From contig NZ_OY762653.1 in the NCBI RefSeq assembly GCF_963666195.1, positions 806,001 to 870,000 of the forward strand: a stretch of DNA of 64,000 bases, written 5' to 3'. This DNA comes from Trichococcus shcherbakoviae. GTDB lineage: Bacteria > Bacillota > Bacilli > Lactobacillales > Aerococcaceae. How positions within the stretch are numbered: the first letter of the stretch is position 1; every line of letters begins with the position of its first letter. Of this stretch, positions 27,836 through 38,300 are shown one piece after another. The notes beneath the pieces were generated by a model, which was not told the DNA's origin, searched no databases, and saw only the letters and a program-made list of their open reading frames with translations. The position numbers and the translations under genes were made by a program.

Positions 27836-30800
27836 TCACCTCTTCATATTAGAAAACGTTTGTCTGGTTTTTTCTTTGACTTTACTCAGATTGCCTAAAT
27901 AATCCACTTGCATTTTTTCAAGCGAACGTAATGTTGCAATACCGACGTTGACAGCTGAAAACGAGCTATCATTTGATCTGATTGTTATACAACCTAGAGC
28001 GATATTTGCACTTGAATAATATCCAATTAAATTCTCCATTTTTTCAACACCAATATTTTCTCCAGAATACGTTAAAGGCATCCCACTTTTGTGATCAACT
28101 CGTACAACGTCATTCTGATAAAGAGAGAAAACAAATTGATCCTCATCTGAGATTTCTGGCCAATCAACATAATTCTTCCCTTGGACACAATACTTCTCCG
28201 GCAGTTCCTTCGCCACGGTATCCTTCACATACACCGGCACAAACACATACTTCTTAGGTGTTCTGAACACATCAATACGCACCATTGAACCATTGTCAGC
28301 CATTGCCTTGCCGTCATTCAGTACAGCTTGCAGCGTAGATTTTTGAATGACTTTCACTTTTCGGACGGTATGGGTTTGCCCATTTTCTTGTGTATAGGTG
28401 AATACGCCATCCGGAAAAGCTTTCTCACCGCTGCCGCCGTTTTGCTCCATTTCTGCTTTCAAGGCATTATAAACAGGCATCCAGCCATTATCCTCTGACT
28501 TGTAAAACTCAGCATTTCCCGTTCCAATTTCACCGTTCTTGTTCAGTTTCAGTTTGCTGATGCTGACGCGACTCAGGGATTTCCCTTCATTCAACAATTT
28601 GCCGCTGCGGATTGTTTCCAAATGCGCCGGTCCGGTAATTTTCTTATTCGGTCTTCGCACCACAAACATCGGTTTCAGTTTATCGATTTCTTCATCGGTA
28701 TAGGTGCCCAATGTATTCTTGATGTTCTTGATCAGTTCTTTCGGGTTATCCGATAATCGCGCATTCAATTCGTCCCGGAACCCTTCCCAAGGCTGAGGGA
28801 AAGCTTTACTGAACATTTTTTCGTATTCTTCACGCTTCTCCAAACTCATGTGGGCTAGATCTGATTCCAATGTGCCCTCATTCCACAAGGATTTGTTGAA
28901 GCGCACTTCTTGGCGCTTACTGTAGACTGTGACCCTTCTGACAAATGCGGGAGTCATACAAGCAACCACGACTGCATCCATCGCATGATGTCGATCATTA
29001 TCCCTATATTTTGGACCGAGTCCCCAGCGTGCACGCATCCGAGCGGTTACGACACCATTATTAACGGCAACTTTCTCTTTAATGTTTTCCTTCTCGGAAA
29101 ATTCGATATTCTGTCTGAAGTAATTGCGCAACAGTCTGGCAATGTATCGCGTGTCATTGATATTACGTGATTTCCAGCCGTCCACATCTTCAGGGCTTAA
29201 TTTTTTCTTCAGTAATTTTTCACGTTTATTATAATTACGGATGGTTCCCGCAATTTTTTCCAAGTTCTGAATACCAACCGGATCATTCGCCAAATACTCC
29301 ATCGGAATGCGGTTCCCCTTTTCACGGTTGGCGGCTGAACTGACCAACACCTTGTTGCCGAAACTATCGTCAAAGGAAATGCTGTAAGGAATAATATGGT
29401 CAACATCATAATGCCCATAGAATACATCTCCATACTGAATTTCTTTCCCAGTATATGGATCCATGTTGCCCTGTTCTCGCCACAATTTCAATCGGGTAAT
29501 GTTCTCTCCGTTAACAGCTATGCCGTTTTCGCGTAATTCATTGGCAATACTTTCATTGCGCGCCATATTTTCTTTTTGGTTCTTCTCAATTTTACGGCGC
29601 TCTTCAAAGTTCTTTCCGAGCTCACGAGAAAACTCGATATTGATTGCATCCGGTTTACCGTACTCGCGGGTCAATTGGCTTACAACCTTGATGCATTGGC
29701 TGACAGCGCGTTTCACGACCGGATTGGACACATTCTCATGGATAAAGGCTCTGTCTATTGCGTTGTGTTTAAAATCATATCCAGCAGACTCTGCGGCTTT
29801 ATCATAAGTTAGTCCCATCTCTAAATAAGGGATGATATTTCGCATTGCTTTCAAGGAAAGATGCCCGTATTGCGTCATCGTAAGCGGCAAGAGTGCTTCA
29901 ACCTGTTCAGACGTCAAACTCAACCTGTCGGCAAATACTCTGCGGCGGCTCTTGTCGCTGGAATAAGTCGTCAGGATTGTACCGATTTCATCCTTTAAAC
30001 TGCTCGGCATTGCTTCATAGACTTCCTTGCCAAGCGCTTTGCGTACTTTGTCATAGCTACGTAGTGCGACGAAGTTCGTCTTCTCAGTTTTGTCCTGTTC
30101 AGTCTTGCTGCCATAGGACAACAAATTGAATTTCGCTTCCGGTTCTAACTTCAACATTTTTTTGATTTCCGCATATTGCAGCTTATCCTTGCTGAAGGCT
30201 TTGTCGATGATCAATTGCCTTTGATCAGGGTTCAATTCTTTCCAATCGTCCCCGGCAAATTCCTGTATTTTCAGATTATTAAGTTTGCTCAACAGTTCAA
30301 AATATTGGAAAGTATAAGTTCCCTTTGCTGCACGATGTTCTTCTTTCTCAAAGGTGCACCAGCCGATCATCTTCTCGATTTGATCGCCGCCATATGGGCT
30401 TCCCTTGCCTGGACCCTCATCAAAATCACGCTGGGCAGTGAAGATTCCGGCTGCTTCGCCTTCACCATTACCAATGAATTCTTGTTCGAACGTATCCGTC
30501 AAAGCCTCATTGCCGAATCCGCGTTGAGCATTTACGATCTGTTTAATTTCGTCAGTGATAAAATCTCGCCGAGCGGTACCTAAATAACGATCTTTGCCAT
30601 CTTTATTTCGTTTATGCTCCTCATATTTCGGATGGGCGTGCATATATTCGCCCAAAGTACGGTAAGTTCCCTCTTCCAATGCTGTTTTGATTTCGCTGAT
30701 TGCTGATAGCACCATTCCCGTTTCAGCATCTGCATTCTCGATTTCAGCCTTCCGATTCGATTTAAAGCCACGATGTCCGGCGAAGAAGTAAAGGATTCGG

Positions 30801-31159
30801 AATAACTCTTCATTTGTAAGCTTCCGATCCAAAGCTTCTGTCCGCAGTTCATAAATCGTTTTGTGCCCTAATTTATGATTGAAAATATCCTCAATTTCCT
30901 CGGCTGTCAATAAACCATGACGAATAAACAAGCGCTTCGTCCGATATTTACGGAACTTGGTACGGCGTGTCCTTCTGCGAGAGCCTCTGTTGCCTCTACG
31001 CGGAGCTGCCAAAGACTCGCCCGATTTTGGATTTTCCGCAGCGGGAAAGATAACGGAATTCAGTATTTCTATTTTATAAGGGACGCCTTCATCGTCGGTA
31101 CGTAACACAGCATACCCAACCGATGTGATTCCCACATCCAACCCAATCTTGATTCCCAT
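27836..31159 (-). CDS. cas9: Cas9 endonuclease, type II-C
   Basis: This 1107-residue protein is a compact Cas9. RuvC-I is 'GLDVGITSVGYA' (Asp8), followed by the arginine-rich bridge helix ('RRGNRGSRRRTRRTKFRKYR'). RuvC-II 'IEFSREL' has Glu509. The HNH domain 'DVDHIIPYS' has His588. RuvC-III 'DRHHAMDA' has His725 and Asp728. All catalytic residues are present, so it should cut both strands of DNA paired with a crRNA. Length and residue spacing are close to those of Geobacillus Cas9. The ATG at 31159 follows AGGAGG; the longer frame upstream has no such site. The C-terminal ~250 residues would read the PAM, which cannot be predicted here. Confidence 0.97.
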   Translation of the reverse strand: MGIKIGLDVGITSVGYAVLRTDDEGVPYKIEILNSVIFPAAENPKSGESLAAPRRGNRGSRRRTRRTKFRKYRTKRLFIRHGLLTAEEIEDIFNHKLGHKTIYELRTEALDRKLTNEELFRILYFFAGHRGFKSNRKAEIENADAETGMVLSAISEIKTALEEGTYRTLGEYMHAHPKYEEHKRNKDGKDRYLGTARRDFITDEIKQIVNAQRGFGNEALTDTFEQEFIGNGEGEAAGIFTAQRDFDEGPGKGSPYGGDQIEKMIGWCTFEKEEHRAAKGTYTFQYFELLSKLNNLKIQEFAGDDWKELNPDQRQLIIDKAFSKDKLQYAEIKKMLKLEPEAKFNLLSYGSKTEQDKTEKTNFVALRSYDKVRKALGKEVYEAMPSSLKDEIGTILTTYSSDKSRRRVFADRLSLTSEQVEALLPLTMTQYGHLSLKAMRNIIPYLEMGLTYDKAAESAGYDFKHNAIDRAFIHENVSNPVVKRAVSQCIKVVSQLTREYGKPDAINIEFSRELGKNFEERRKIEKNQKENMARNESIANELRENGIAVNGENITRLKLWREQGNMDPYTGKEIQYGDVFYGHYDVDHIIPYSISFDDSFGNKVLVSSAANREKGNRIPMEYLANDPVGIQNLEKIAGTIRNYNKREKLLKKKLSPEDVDGWKSRNINDTRYIARLLRNYFRQNIEFSEKENIKEKVAVNNGVVTARMRARWGLGPKYRDNDRHHAMDAVVVACMTPAFVRRVTVYSKRQEVRFNKSLWNEGTLESDLAHMSLEKREEYEKMFSKAFPQPWEGFRDELNARLSDNPKELIKNIKNTLGTYTDEEIDKLKPMFVVRRPNKKITGPAHLETIRSGKLLNEGKSLSRVSISKLKLNKNGEIGTGNAEFYKSEDNGWMPVYNALKAEMEQNGGSGEKAFPDGVFTYTQENGQTHTVRKVKVIQKSTLQAVLNDGKAMADNGSMVRIDVFRTPKKYVFVPVYVKDTVAKELPEKYCVQGKNYVDWPEISDEDQFVFSLYQNDVVRVDHKSGMPLTYSGENIGVEKMENLIGYYSSANIALGCITIRSNDSSFSAVNVGIATLRSLEKMQVDYLGNLSKVKEKTRQTFSNMKR

Positions 31160-31203
31160 ATGTAGTCCTCCTGATTTTTGGATCATGTCAATATTTTAAT
31201 ATT

Positions 31204-31232
31204 ATCGTACCAAAAGAAAACGTTTTATACAA
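31204..31232 (-). promoter_or_regulatory. cas9 operon promoter
   Basis: On the minus strand TTGTAT (31232-31227), a 17-base spacer and TACGAT (31209-31204) lie about 45 bases before the cas9 start. It abuts the fic terminator. Confidence 0.5.
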
Positions 31233-31261
31233 CAAAAAAAAGGCCTCCGAAGAAGCCTCTG
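31233..31261 (-). terminator. terminator of fic
   Basis: On the minus strand AGGCTTC-TTCG-GAGGCCT (a UUCG-type tetraloop, one G-U pair) is followed by a run of eight T. Confidence 0.75.
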
Positions 31262-31281
31262 CTGTCCAAAACGATAGTTAT

Positions 31282-32403
31282 TCAGTCCAAAATTCGCATT
31301 AAATCATAGTTGCGATACTTCCTGTTTCTGATTGCAGTCTCGTCTGTATACAAAAGACCTGCATCAGATAAGGCTTTTAATCCCTTTCTGGCGGTGCCAG
31401 GAGCAAGATGCAAGTTTTCTGCTACGCGAGTTGCAGTTGTGTAGGGGTCGGAAAAAGTATACAGCCAAATATTTTTCTCGGATTCTAACGAACATTTTTT
31501 TAATCCATTCGAGGCGAGTTCTTCGACTGCTTTTAATTTGCTCAACAAAGAATCAGCCATCCGTCCGCATGCGGTGATAAAAAACTTGATCCAAGAATAC
31601 CAATCAGGGTTGTCTCCTCTTACCCCGTTCAGCATGGCATAATAGCGAGCACGTTCTTTTTCCAACTCTTCGCTCACAAAGAATACCGGGACATCCACCA
31701 GATCTTCTTTAATAGCGATAAGAGCAATCAGAATTCTTCCCAACCTGCCGTTCCCATCCAAAAACGGATGAATCGACTCAAATTGAACATGCATGACAGC
31801 CGCTTTAATGATCGGATCGCACTCTTCATCAAATACGAATCCGTCCGTTTTGTTGAATTTACGGAAACTACTGTTAGGAACGCCATTCATGTAAAAATTT
31901 AAATTCTCCATGTATTCATCGATTTCATTTGCCGCAATCGGAATATACACAGCATCCTCTATCCTGTTGCTGGGACCTATGAAATTCTGTATATTTCTGA
32001 ATTCACCGCCGGATGCGTTGGAACCTCGCGCATTTCCCATCAAAGTCCGGTGCAATTCTTTGATTAAACGTGTGCTGATGGGATAGCCAGTTTTAATGCT
32101 TGAAGCCCCTTGCCGCAAGGCTTCCTGATAATTGAGTACCTCTATCCTTTCCCAACTCGGATTTTTCTCGCCTCTTTCTTCTACCATATCGGTAAAAGTG
32201 ACTGGTGTTCCTTCAATTCTGGTTGAGTGTATAGATTCCTTCAAATAGAACAAATTCTCAATATATTTCTTCATGAAAGACCGATTGTACTGACCGCTTG
32301 CATATCCAACCTTATAGTTGACCTCAGCCAACAGTTTGTAGATAACAAGCGCATGTTCGTTCGGTATCATAATAGGTAACTTTGATGTTCCTTCTTTCGA
32401 CAT
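31282..32403 (-). CDS. Fic-domain protein with N-terminal inhibitory helix
   Basis: This protein of about 373 residues has the full Fic active site 'HPFLDGNGRLGR' (His212 to Arg223), so it should transfer AMP (or another nucleotide) to a protein target. 'STRIEGT' at residues 60-66 fits the (S/T)xxxE(G/N) inhibitory motif, placing it in the class whose own N-terminus blocks ATP binding. The C-terminal ~90 residues look like a winged helix ('PYTTATRVAENLHLAPGTARKGLKALSDAGLL'), suggesting DNA binding or autoregulation. The ATG at 32403 has GGAGG 6 bases upstream. It sits between the tracrRNA gene and cas9 on the same strand. Its target is unknown. Confidence 0.88.
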   Translation of the reverse strand: MSKEGTSKLPIMIPNEHALVIYKLLAEVNYKVGYASGQYNRSFMKKYIENLFYLKESIHSTRIEGTPVTFTDMVEERGEKNPSWERIEVLNYQEALRQGASSIKTGYPISTRLIKELHRTLMGNARGSNASGGEFRNIQNFIGPSNRIEDAVYIPIAANEIDEYMENLNFYMNGVPNSSFRKFNKTDGFVFDEECDPIIKAAVMHVQFESIHPFLDGNGRLGRILIALIAIKEDLVDVPVFFVSEELEKERARYYAMLNGVRGDNPDWYSWIKFFITACGRMADSLLSKLKAVEELASNGLKKCSLESEKNIWLYTFSDPYTTATRVAENLHLAPGTARKGLKALSDAGLLYTDETAIRNRKYRNYDLMRILD

Positions 32404-32423
32404 GATAGCCTCCAAAAAAAGTG

Positions 32424-32528
32424 TAAAAGATAACCCCAGCTTCCGAAGAAACTGGGGTTAGAGCTTTGCGAGAGTCCCCGAAGGGAGCTCTTACTATAAT
32501 TTCCTTATAAAGTCGGCTAAAACTTTAT
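32424..32528 (-). ncRNA. tracrRNA
   Basis: The minus strand carries an anti-repeat (32523-32493) that can pair with about 27 of the first 31 bases of the CRISPR repeat, including TTTTAGCCGA and AAGGAAA. It is followed by a GAGCTC...GAGCTC-type hairpin (about 32490-32461) and then AACCCCAG-loop-CTGGGGTT with a T-rich tail as terminator (about 32459-32424). A good promoter lies just upstream. Anti-repeat first, hairpins next and terminator last is the standard tracrRNA order, and it fixes the orientation of the crRNAs to the plus strand. The ends are estimates. Confidence 0.9.
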
Positions 32529-32534
32529 AAACAA

Positions 32535-32563
32535 ACTATACTCTATTATTTAATGAAATGCAA
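32535..32563 (-). promoter_or_regulatory. tracrRNA promoter
   Basis: On the minus strand TTGCAT (32563-32558), a 17-base spacer and TATAGT (32540-32535) place the start of the RNA near 32528, just ahead of the anti-repeat. Confidence 0.7.
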
Positions 32564-32606
32564 ACACTTTCTTAAACTTTATTATCCGAAAATTTAAACA
32601 GTGTTA

Positions 32607-35156
32607 CTAGAATAATCCTGCATCCGGCAAATCAATCACAAATTTCTTGCGGTTGATTTCTTCTCCTGTTTCCAGATCAATCATGATGAATTGGTACTCG
32701 CTGAGCAGATCATAGGCTTGGCTCATCAAGACAAATTTCTCACGAACCATCCGATCACTGGCCTGTTCATTGGGCGAATCCGCCAAGAGCGTGACTTCAT
32801 TGGAAATAAGATTATCCATCCCATCGCTGAAGTACAGTTTCACTTTCCTTGCCCTTCGTTCCGCTGAAACAGCTTGTACCTGTAGGAAATCAAGGTACGT
32901 AACGATATTCGTGATGCGGTCGGTATTGCTGATCAACTGTACATCCACCGATTTATGGATTTCCTTTCCGCGCTCCGTTGTGATTTCCAAGACAGGTATC
33001 ATCACTTCCTGAGGCAAAATACCGCCGTGGACAAAGTTGGATCCGCCGCCTTGAATAGCCAATCGAGCCGCACCCCTTGGGATATGCACATGAACATCTC
33101 CATCGGCCAAGGCATCCACTTTGAAATCCAGCAACCCCGGATTCTGGCTGTCAGCTTCCCGATTCGTGAAGAAACGACGGTTCGAGGCGATGACATCCGT
33201 TCTGTCGGCATTCACTTTATCCAACGTACGCAAGGCATCCCGCGTGTAAAGGAAGCCGTGATCCGCCGTCACAAGGAAGCGAACGGCACTGACTCCGTTG
33301 AAGAGTTTGTCGATCAATCGAATCAGTTCCTGCTGTGCAAGTTCGACAGCCTCAAAAACATGGCTTTCGCTAGCAGCATGATCTCCGATCGCATCAATCG
33401 TATTGTGATAGATGTAGTAGATTGAGTTGCTGCCTTTAAACATTTCCCGCAGTTCGCTTCTGGAGCTGTTCAATACCGCTTTGGCATCGACAGCCTTCGC
33501 TCTATCTACACCCAACTTGGCTTCCAGGACGGCATTCCGTTGGTGCAGGCCTTTTGTGCCCATTTCATCGGCAACAACCTCGCCAGATGCGGACAGGCTC
33601 AACTGATGATGCGGCAGGAGACTTGCCATGCCCAGTTCGGTGTAGGAAGGAACGACACCCTGGAGAGCATGCGTTGTCACATTGTAATGCGTGCTTGCTT
33701 CCAGTTGTTGCCCCAACTCGACGGCCACTTCATAGCGCAATGCATCAGAGATGATCACAAAGATCCTGTTCTCTTTTACGGCATAGCTACTGACCCAATC
33801 TTTGTAAAAACGCTCCTGCTTCAAGGTGTTCTCAACTGAAAAAGCAGGAGCATCTTTGAAGAAAGTCATCCAAGTCTCGGCCAATTTGGCAAGAAAACCA
33901 TTCTTATAATAGTTTTCTACCGTCATGCGCAAGTCCGCAAAAGCATCGGACAACGCGCTCCCTTTGTCAAAGGCAACGTAGAATTGGCGATAATAGCTAT
34001 CCAATTGATAATAGCGTTCCTGATAGCTTTTCCAGAATGCCTCTTTCTGATAAGGGAACCCTTCCTTTTCGATCAGATGAATTTGCTTCAGCAAGCGGCT
34101 AGCCGCCAGCAAAGCTTCATACTCATTACCGAAGGAATCAAACCAATAGGACGCGCGACGGTTCAAGATGATGTTCTCGAATTCATCAAATAGGATAGCG
34201 CCTTCCGCCAATTGCACAGCGATGCCTTCTACCAGTTGCTTATCAAAAGCTTGGAACGTATCCGACTGCGCCAACCATTTCGCCGGCTTATTCTTCATCC
34301 ATTTTACGATCTGCAATTCTTCGAAGACGTTATCCGACAGTCGGTTGTAGCTGTCCTGTTCATCACGCAGGTTCATCCAGCGGTTCAGGAATACGACGCA
34401 GTTATTCGCTTGTCTCAGCAACTGCTTCTCCCAATTCGCCGGGATTTTCCCTTCGAACTCTGCATCCAGCTTCGTTTGGAATACAGCTTGGAGCAAAGTG
34501 GCGATGCTTGGCTCAGCTTCCACGTAACCGAAGGATAATTTGGCCAAACGCCAGAATGCATCCGCTCTTCCGAATTTGATTACTTGTTGCCACAAGGTGT
34601 CCTGTCCGGCCCCATATTCCGCGAAGAGTGAGCGGAAGACGCCAAAAGCAGTCAATTCCTTCGTCTTCGTCAACACGCATAGCACTGCTAGCTCCAAGTC
34701 GTTTTCAGTGATATCCTGCTTCTCTGCCAGCACAGTTACAAATTGATTGCGGCGTTTTTTATTGTTGAAGAACAATTGATAGGATTTGAAGAACACATCA
34801 CTGGTCTCAAACCTGATGCCCAACTCGTCCTTCAGGTTCTCCATAGGGTCCATCTTGAATTCTTGGCTGTAAAAATACATATCCAACAACGGATTCTTTT
34901 CGTTCTCCGGCCGCTCATGCTCAAAATAGATGAGCACATTCTGCTCGGGATGCACATGTTCCACCAAATACTTCGTTTCAAAATAATGCTGGTCATCGCA
35001 GCGCAAGACCAACACATCCTCCAGTTGATATTCCTTCAGTTCATCCGAAAATGATTGGGATTTATCATACCAGAAGACGATGCGGCGTTTCTGATAATCC
35101 TTTAACGGCTGTTGGAAAACTTCCAGCAGCCTTTTTTCTGCTTCATACATGTCCAT
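32607..35156 (-). CDS. pglZ: BREX phosphatase-like protein PglZ
   Basis: This 849-residue protein belongs to the alkaline-phosphatase-like PglZ family (type A) of BREX defence. The metal-site regions are 'IISDALRYEVA' (Asp471) and 'VTADHGFLYTR' (Asp632, His633), separated by the family spacer containing 'GVVPSYTELGMASLLPH'. The N-terminal 400 residues are the helical PglZ extension. BREX PglZ is needed for defence and for host methylation, though its substrate is not known. The first ATG lies only 3 bases after GAGGGG, so Met3 (35150) may be the real start. A strong terminator separates it from pglX, and in the position where brxL would follow there is the tracrRNA gene instead. Confidence 0.92.
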   Translation of the reverse strand: MDMYEAEKRLLEVFQQPLKDYQKRRIVFWYDKSQSFSDELKEYQLEDVLVLRCDDQHYFETKYLVEHVHPEQNVLIYFEHERPENEKNPLLDMYFYSQEFKMDPMENLKDELGIRFETSDVFFKSYQLFFNNKKRRNQFVTVLAEKQDITENDLELAVLCVLTKTKELTAFGVFRSLFAEYGAGQDTLWQQVIKFGRADAFWRLAKLSFGYVEAEPSIATLLQAVFQTKLDAEFEGKIPANWEKQLLRQANNCVVFLNRWMNLRDEQDSYNRLSDNVFEELQIVKWMKNKPAKWLAQSDTFQAFDKQLVEGIAVQLAEGAILFDEFENIILNRRASYWFDSFGNEYEALLAASRLLKQIHLIEKEGFPYQKEAFWKSYQERYYQLDSYYRQFYVAFDKGSALSDAFADLRMTVENYYKNGFLAKLAETWMTFFKDAPAFSVENTLKQERFYKDWVSSYAVKENRIFVIISDALRYEVAVELGQQLEASTHYNVTTHALQGVVPSYTELGMASLLPHHQLSLSASGEVVADEMGTKGLHQRNAVLEAKLGVDRAKAVDAKAVLNSSRSELREMFKGSNSIYYIYHNTIDAIGDHAASESHVFEAVELAQQELIRLIDKLFNGVSAVRFLVTADHGFLYTRDALRTLDKVNADRTDVIASNRRFFTNREADSQNPGLLDFKVDALADGDVHVHIPRGAARLAIQGGGSNFVHGGILPQEVMIPVLEITTERGKEIHKSVDVQLISNTDRITNIVTYLDFLQVQAVSAERRARKVKLYFSDGMDNLISNEVTLLADSPNEQASDRMVREKFVLMSQAYDLLSEYQFIMIDLETGEEINRKKFVIDLPDAGLF

Positions 35157-35255
35157 TATCCCCTCAAAAAAATATCTCCCTTTATCTTATAGCAAACGGG
35201 ACCGAACCACAATTCTATTGTTGCCAAAATGTCACATCCACCAGTTAGCAAATAC

Positions 35256-35300
35256 AAAAAAGTTGCCAAAAGGAAACATTTTTCCCTCTTGGCAACTTTT
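35256..35300 (-). terminator. terminator between pglX and pglZ
   Basis: On the minus strand AGTTGCCAAGAGGGAAA pairs with TTTCCTTTTGGCAACT, then TTTTTT follows. It lies within 10 bases of the pglX stop codon and would separate pglZ from the upstream operon. Confidence 0.8.
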
Positions 35301-35307
35301 TCTATTA

Positions 35308-38300
35308 TTAGATTTTTTCGAATAGATTTTTTTTATCAGAACGGCCATTGTCTTTCTTAAACGGGATGTCCTGAAATTTGGCATAGTTCACTTTTACGCC
35401 ATCGTCCAAATCCAAATCGATTTCCTGATCGGCCAACTGTTTCAGAATCAGATCGTATTCGCGCAACTCCTGCAGTTGCGCTTCATAAGCTTCTCTTTCC
35501 TTTCGCGCACGCGCCACTTCTTTAGCGGAAACATTGCCGTCGATGATGACCTGCGCATGTTCGATCAGTTGGTTCAAGGTAGTCGTCAATTTCAAGACAT
35601 AGTCGGTACGGATACGCGCCAACGTGTATTTATCATAACGGTGCAGATACATCAAGCCCTTGAAGGCGCCCTTCTTCCCGCTGCTGAACTGCCAATAAAT
35701 CGGACGCTTTTGGTAAATCTTCAGATGATCCTTGTAGAAATCCTTCATGAAATAACGGCGGATCGTGTCTTCAGCTGTCTCGGATTCCTTCATCCCCAAA
35801 TGCGTTGCGATGAACTGCAGGTTTTCATTCAATGTATCCTTGCCATAAATGATCGCAACCAATTCTGTAATCTTCGAAACGATATCATCTTCAAAATAAT
35901 GTTCAGCTGTAATCGGTATGATATTATCCTTATCCGGTTTGTACGAACCAAATTCATCAAGGTTGAATTCACCACCCGCAAAGGCAAGACCTGGTTTATC
36001 CAAGCGGTATCGACCGAATATTACACCGACCAAATAAGACAAGAAGCTGCGGACATCACGATCGACCTCTGCTTTACGAACGGTGACGTCTTTGTCTTCG
36101 ACTTCTGGAGTCAGTTCATCTTGCAAGTCATAAATCTCTATGAAAATGCGGTTCAGTTCTTCTTCGTTGGATTTTAATTGGTTGAATCGTTCTTCTGCAA
36201 TAGCATTCCAATTTGCATACGCTTCGAAAATTGTTGAATAACGTTCTGAATCAATTATCAGAGGATGTTTTTCAAAATCCCATGAGGTTTCAAATGAGTT
36301 CCAATCATTTTTAGAAATACTTATATTTTCACAAACTGTAGATTGTATATCTACATCAAATTCTTTATATGGCATTTTTGCAACACTACCATTCGTATAG
36401 TGCATAGTTGACATCGTGTATTTTGCTAAAAAATTAAATACTTTACTATTAAAATAGCCAAGTGTATTTTCTAGGTCTTCACTAAAAAAAGATGGTCCAG
36501 TAGCTTCAAAAATAAAACCTTCTGGAAAATAACGTGCTCCAAAATCTCCACTGGTTAAGTCTGACCATGTTATTCCTTCTTTAAAGTAAAATTTTTCATT
36601 TCTTATATTTGAAGATTTATAATTTTTAAGTTTTTTACCATTTTCTTCCCAATCTATTACATAATACTGATTCCCATACCATTTTCTAAATTGGCCCCCC
36701 TTATTTAATGGAACCCATTTTTCTCCTTTGAGATTAATGTCTATTTCATGCCATCCTCTTAAAAAAATATCATTCTTACTGGTATCTAAACCTTTTTTGG
36801 CATGTCCTATATCATCAATTTTTAAGCTACTAGAAAATATATCAAATACTTTCTCACTTGCCCAATACGCTATTGGACAACTTGGAATGCTTTTAAATTT
36901 ATTTTGGTTTCTGTAGTAAGTACAATCTTCATTCATTATATTTCTTGCTTTCTCATCAGTATTGGTGAAAGAAACTAATCGAACGTAGCGACCTTTATAT
37001 AAATCAAGCAAAAAATTTTTAACTATAAACGCAGTATTCTGAACAACTTCTCCCCCTATTTCCGGGAAAGTTCTGGTCCCTGTATGCAACATATTTACTA
37101 TTGTCTGATTCCGAATAATATTTTCTCTTAAATTTTCAAATGATGATAGAAACATCCAAGAATGTTGATTAATCATTCCATAGTAACCATATTTTTGTGT
37201 CACAATTATTGATACATCCATAAAAACTGCATATAAATCTGATTTTGTATTTGGATAATGTTTTTTAACATATTTATCAAGTTTTTCATCCATACCTTTT
37301 CCACCCATATACGGCGGATTCGTCACAACAATATCATATTTCATTGTTAGCAATCTATATTGTTCAAGAAGTTCTTCAATAATAGGAACCTCAAAATTTA
37401 AATAGCCTTGAGCTATGATATCTTCAACACGGCTAGTTCTTAACTGTTTGATAGCTTCTTCTATAAGCTCCACATCAATGAATTCAAATTTTAGAATAGA
37501 ACCATATATCCTTGCATCAAAAAATTGAGCATACAGATTTTCTAGTGCCGCATTTACGTCATCTTCATTAGGTAAAGATGTATTGTGGAATAATGCTAAC
37601 CCATTGCTTTCCTCAAATCCAATCAGATTAAACGTAACTTCTCTGCTGAAGAAGCGTCTGTCATAGGAACGAGCCTTCATGGCGATTGCGAATGAAGCTA
37701 ATTGTGCTGCGCGTTTATCGATATCCATTCCATACAGATTATTTTCCACAATCAATTGCGGAATTTCTCTTGGATTGTATCCTCGTTCCAGATAGATTTC
37801 ACGAAGAACATCAAAGGCATGTAGCAGCATATGTCCAGACCCCATAGCGGGATCCATCACTTTGATGTCTTCCGGTTTCAAACTCTCATACTTTAGGGCT
37901 GCCAATTGTTCCATAACTTCCGGTGTTTGTTCGGCTGCATCCAAATAGTAATGCAGTTTATCCTTCAGATTGCTGGATGCATTATTCTCTAGCCACAGGC
38001 GCCCCAAAGAATTATCGACCAGATACTCAACGATCCATTTAGGCGTGAACAGTTGTGTAGCGGGTCCTATCGATTGTTTGCCGATTTTCTTGTTCTTCTT
38101 CAAGTCCGAAAAGATCTGGTCTTTTTCTTCGGAAACATAGAATTGATACAACCACCCAACGATTTCGATATCATCCCATGCTTCTTCAGGGATAAGCGTA
38201 ATCAAGTCCCTGATGATGCCGTTGTCCTGCAACAAATCATTCGGTAGCAGCAGATAGAAATCTCCTTCCACTGGCGAAAAAACATTCGGCAACATTTTTT

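Noticed and set aside
32424-32528. A solitary degenerate CRISPR repeat as a relic array
   Set aside because: The repeat-like stretch is followed by hairpins and a terminator and has its own promoter, so it is the tracrRNA anti-repeat.
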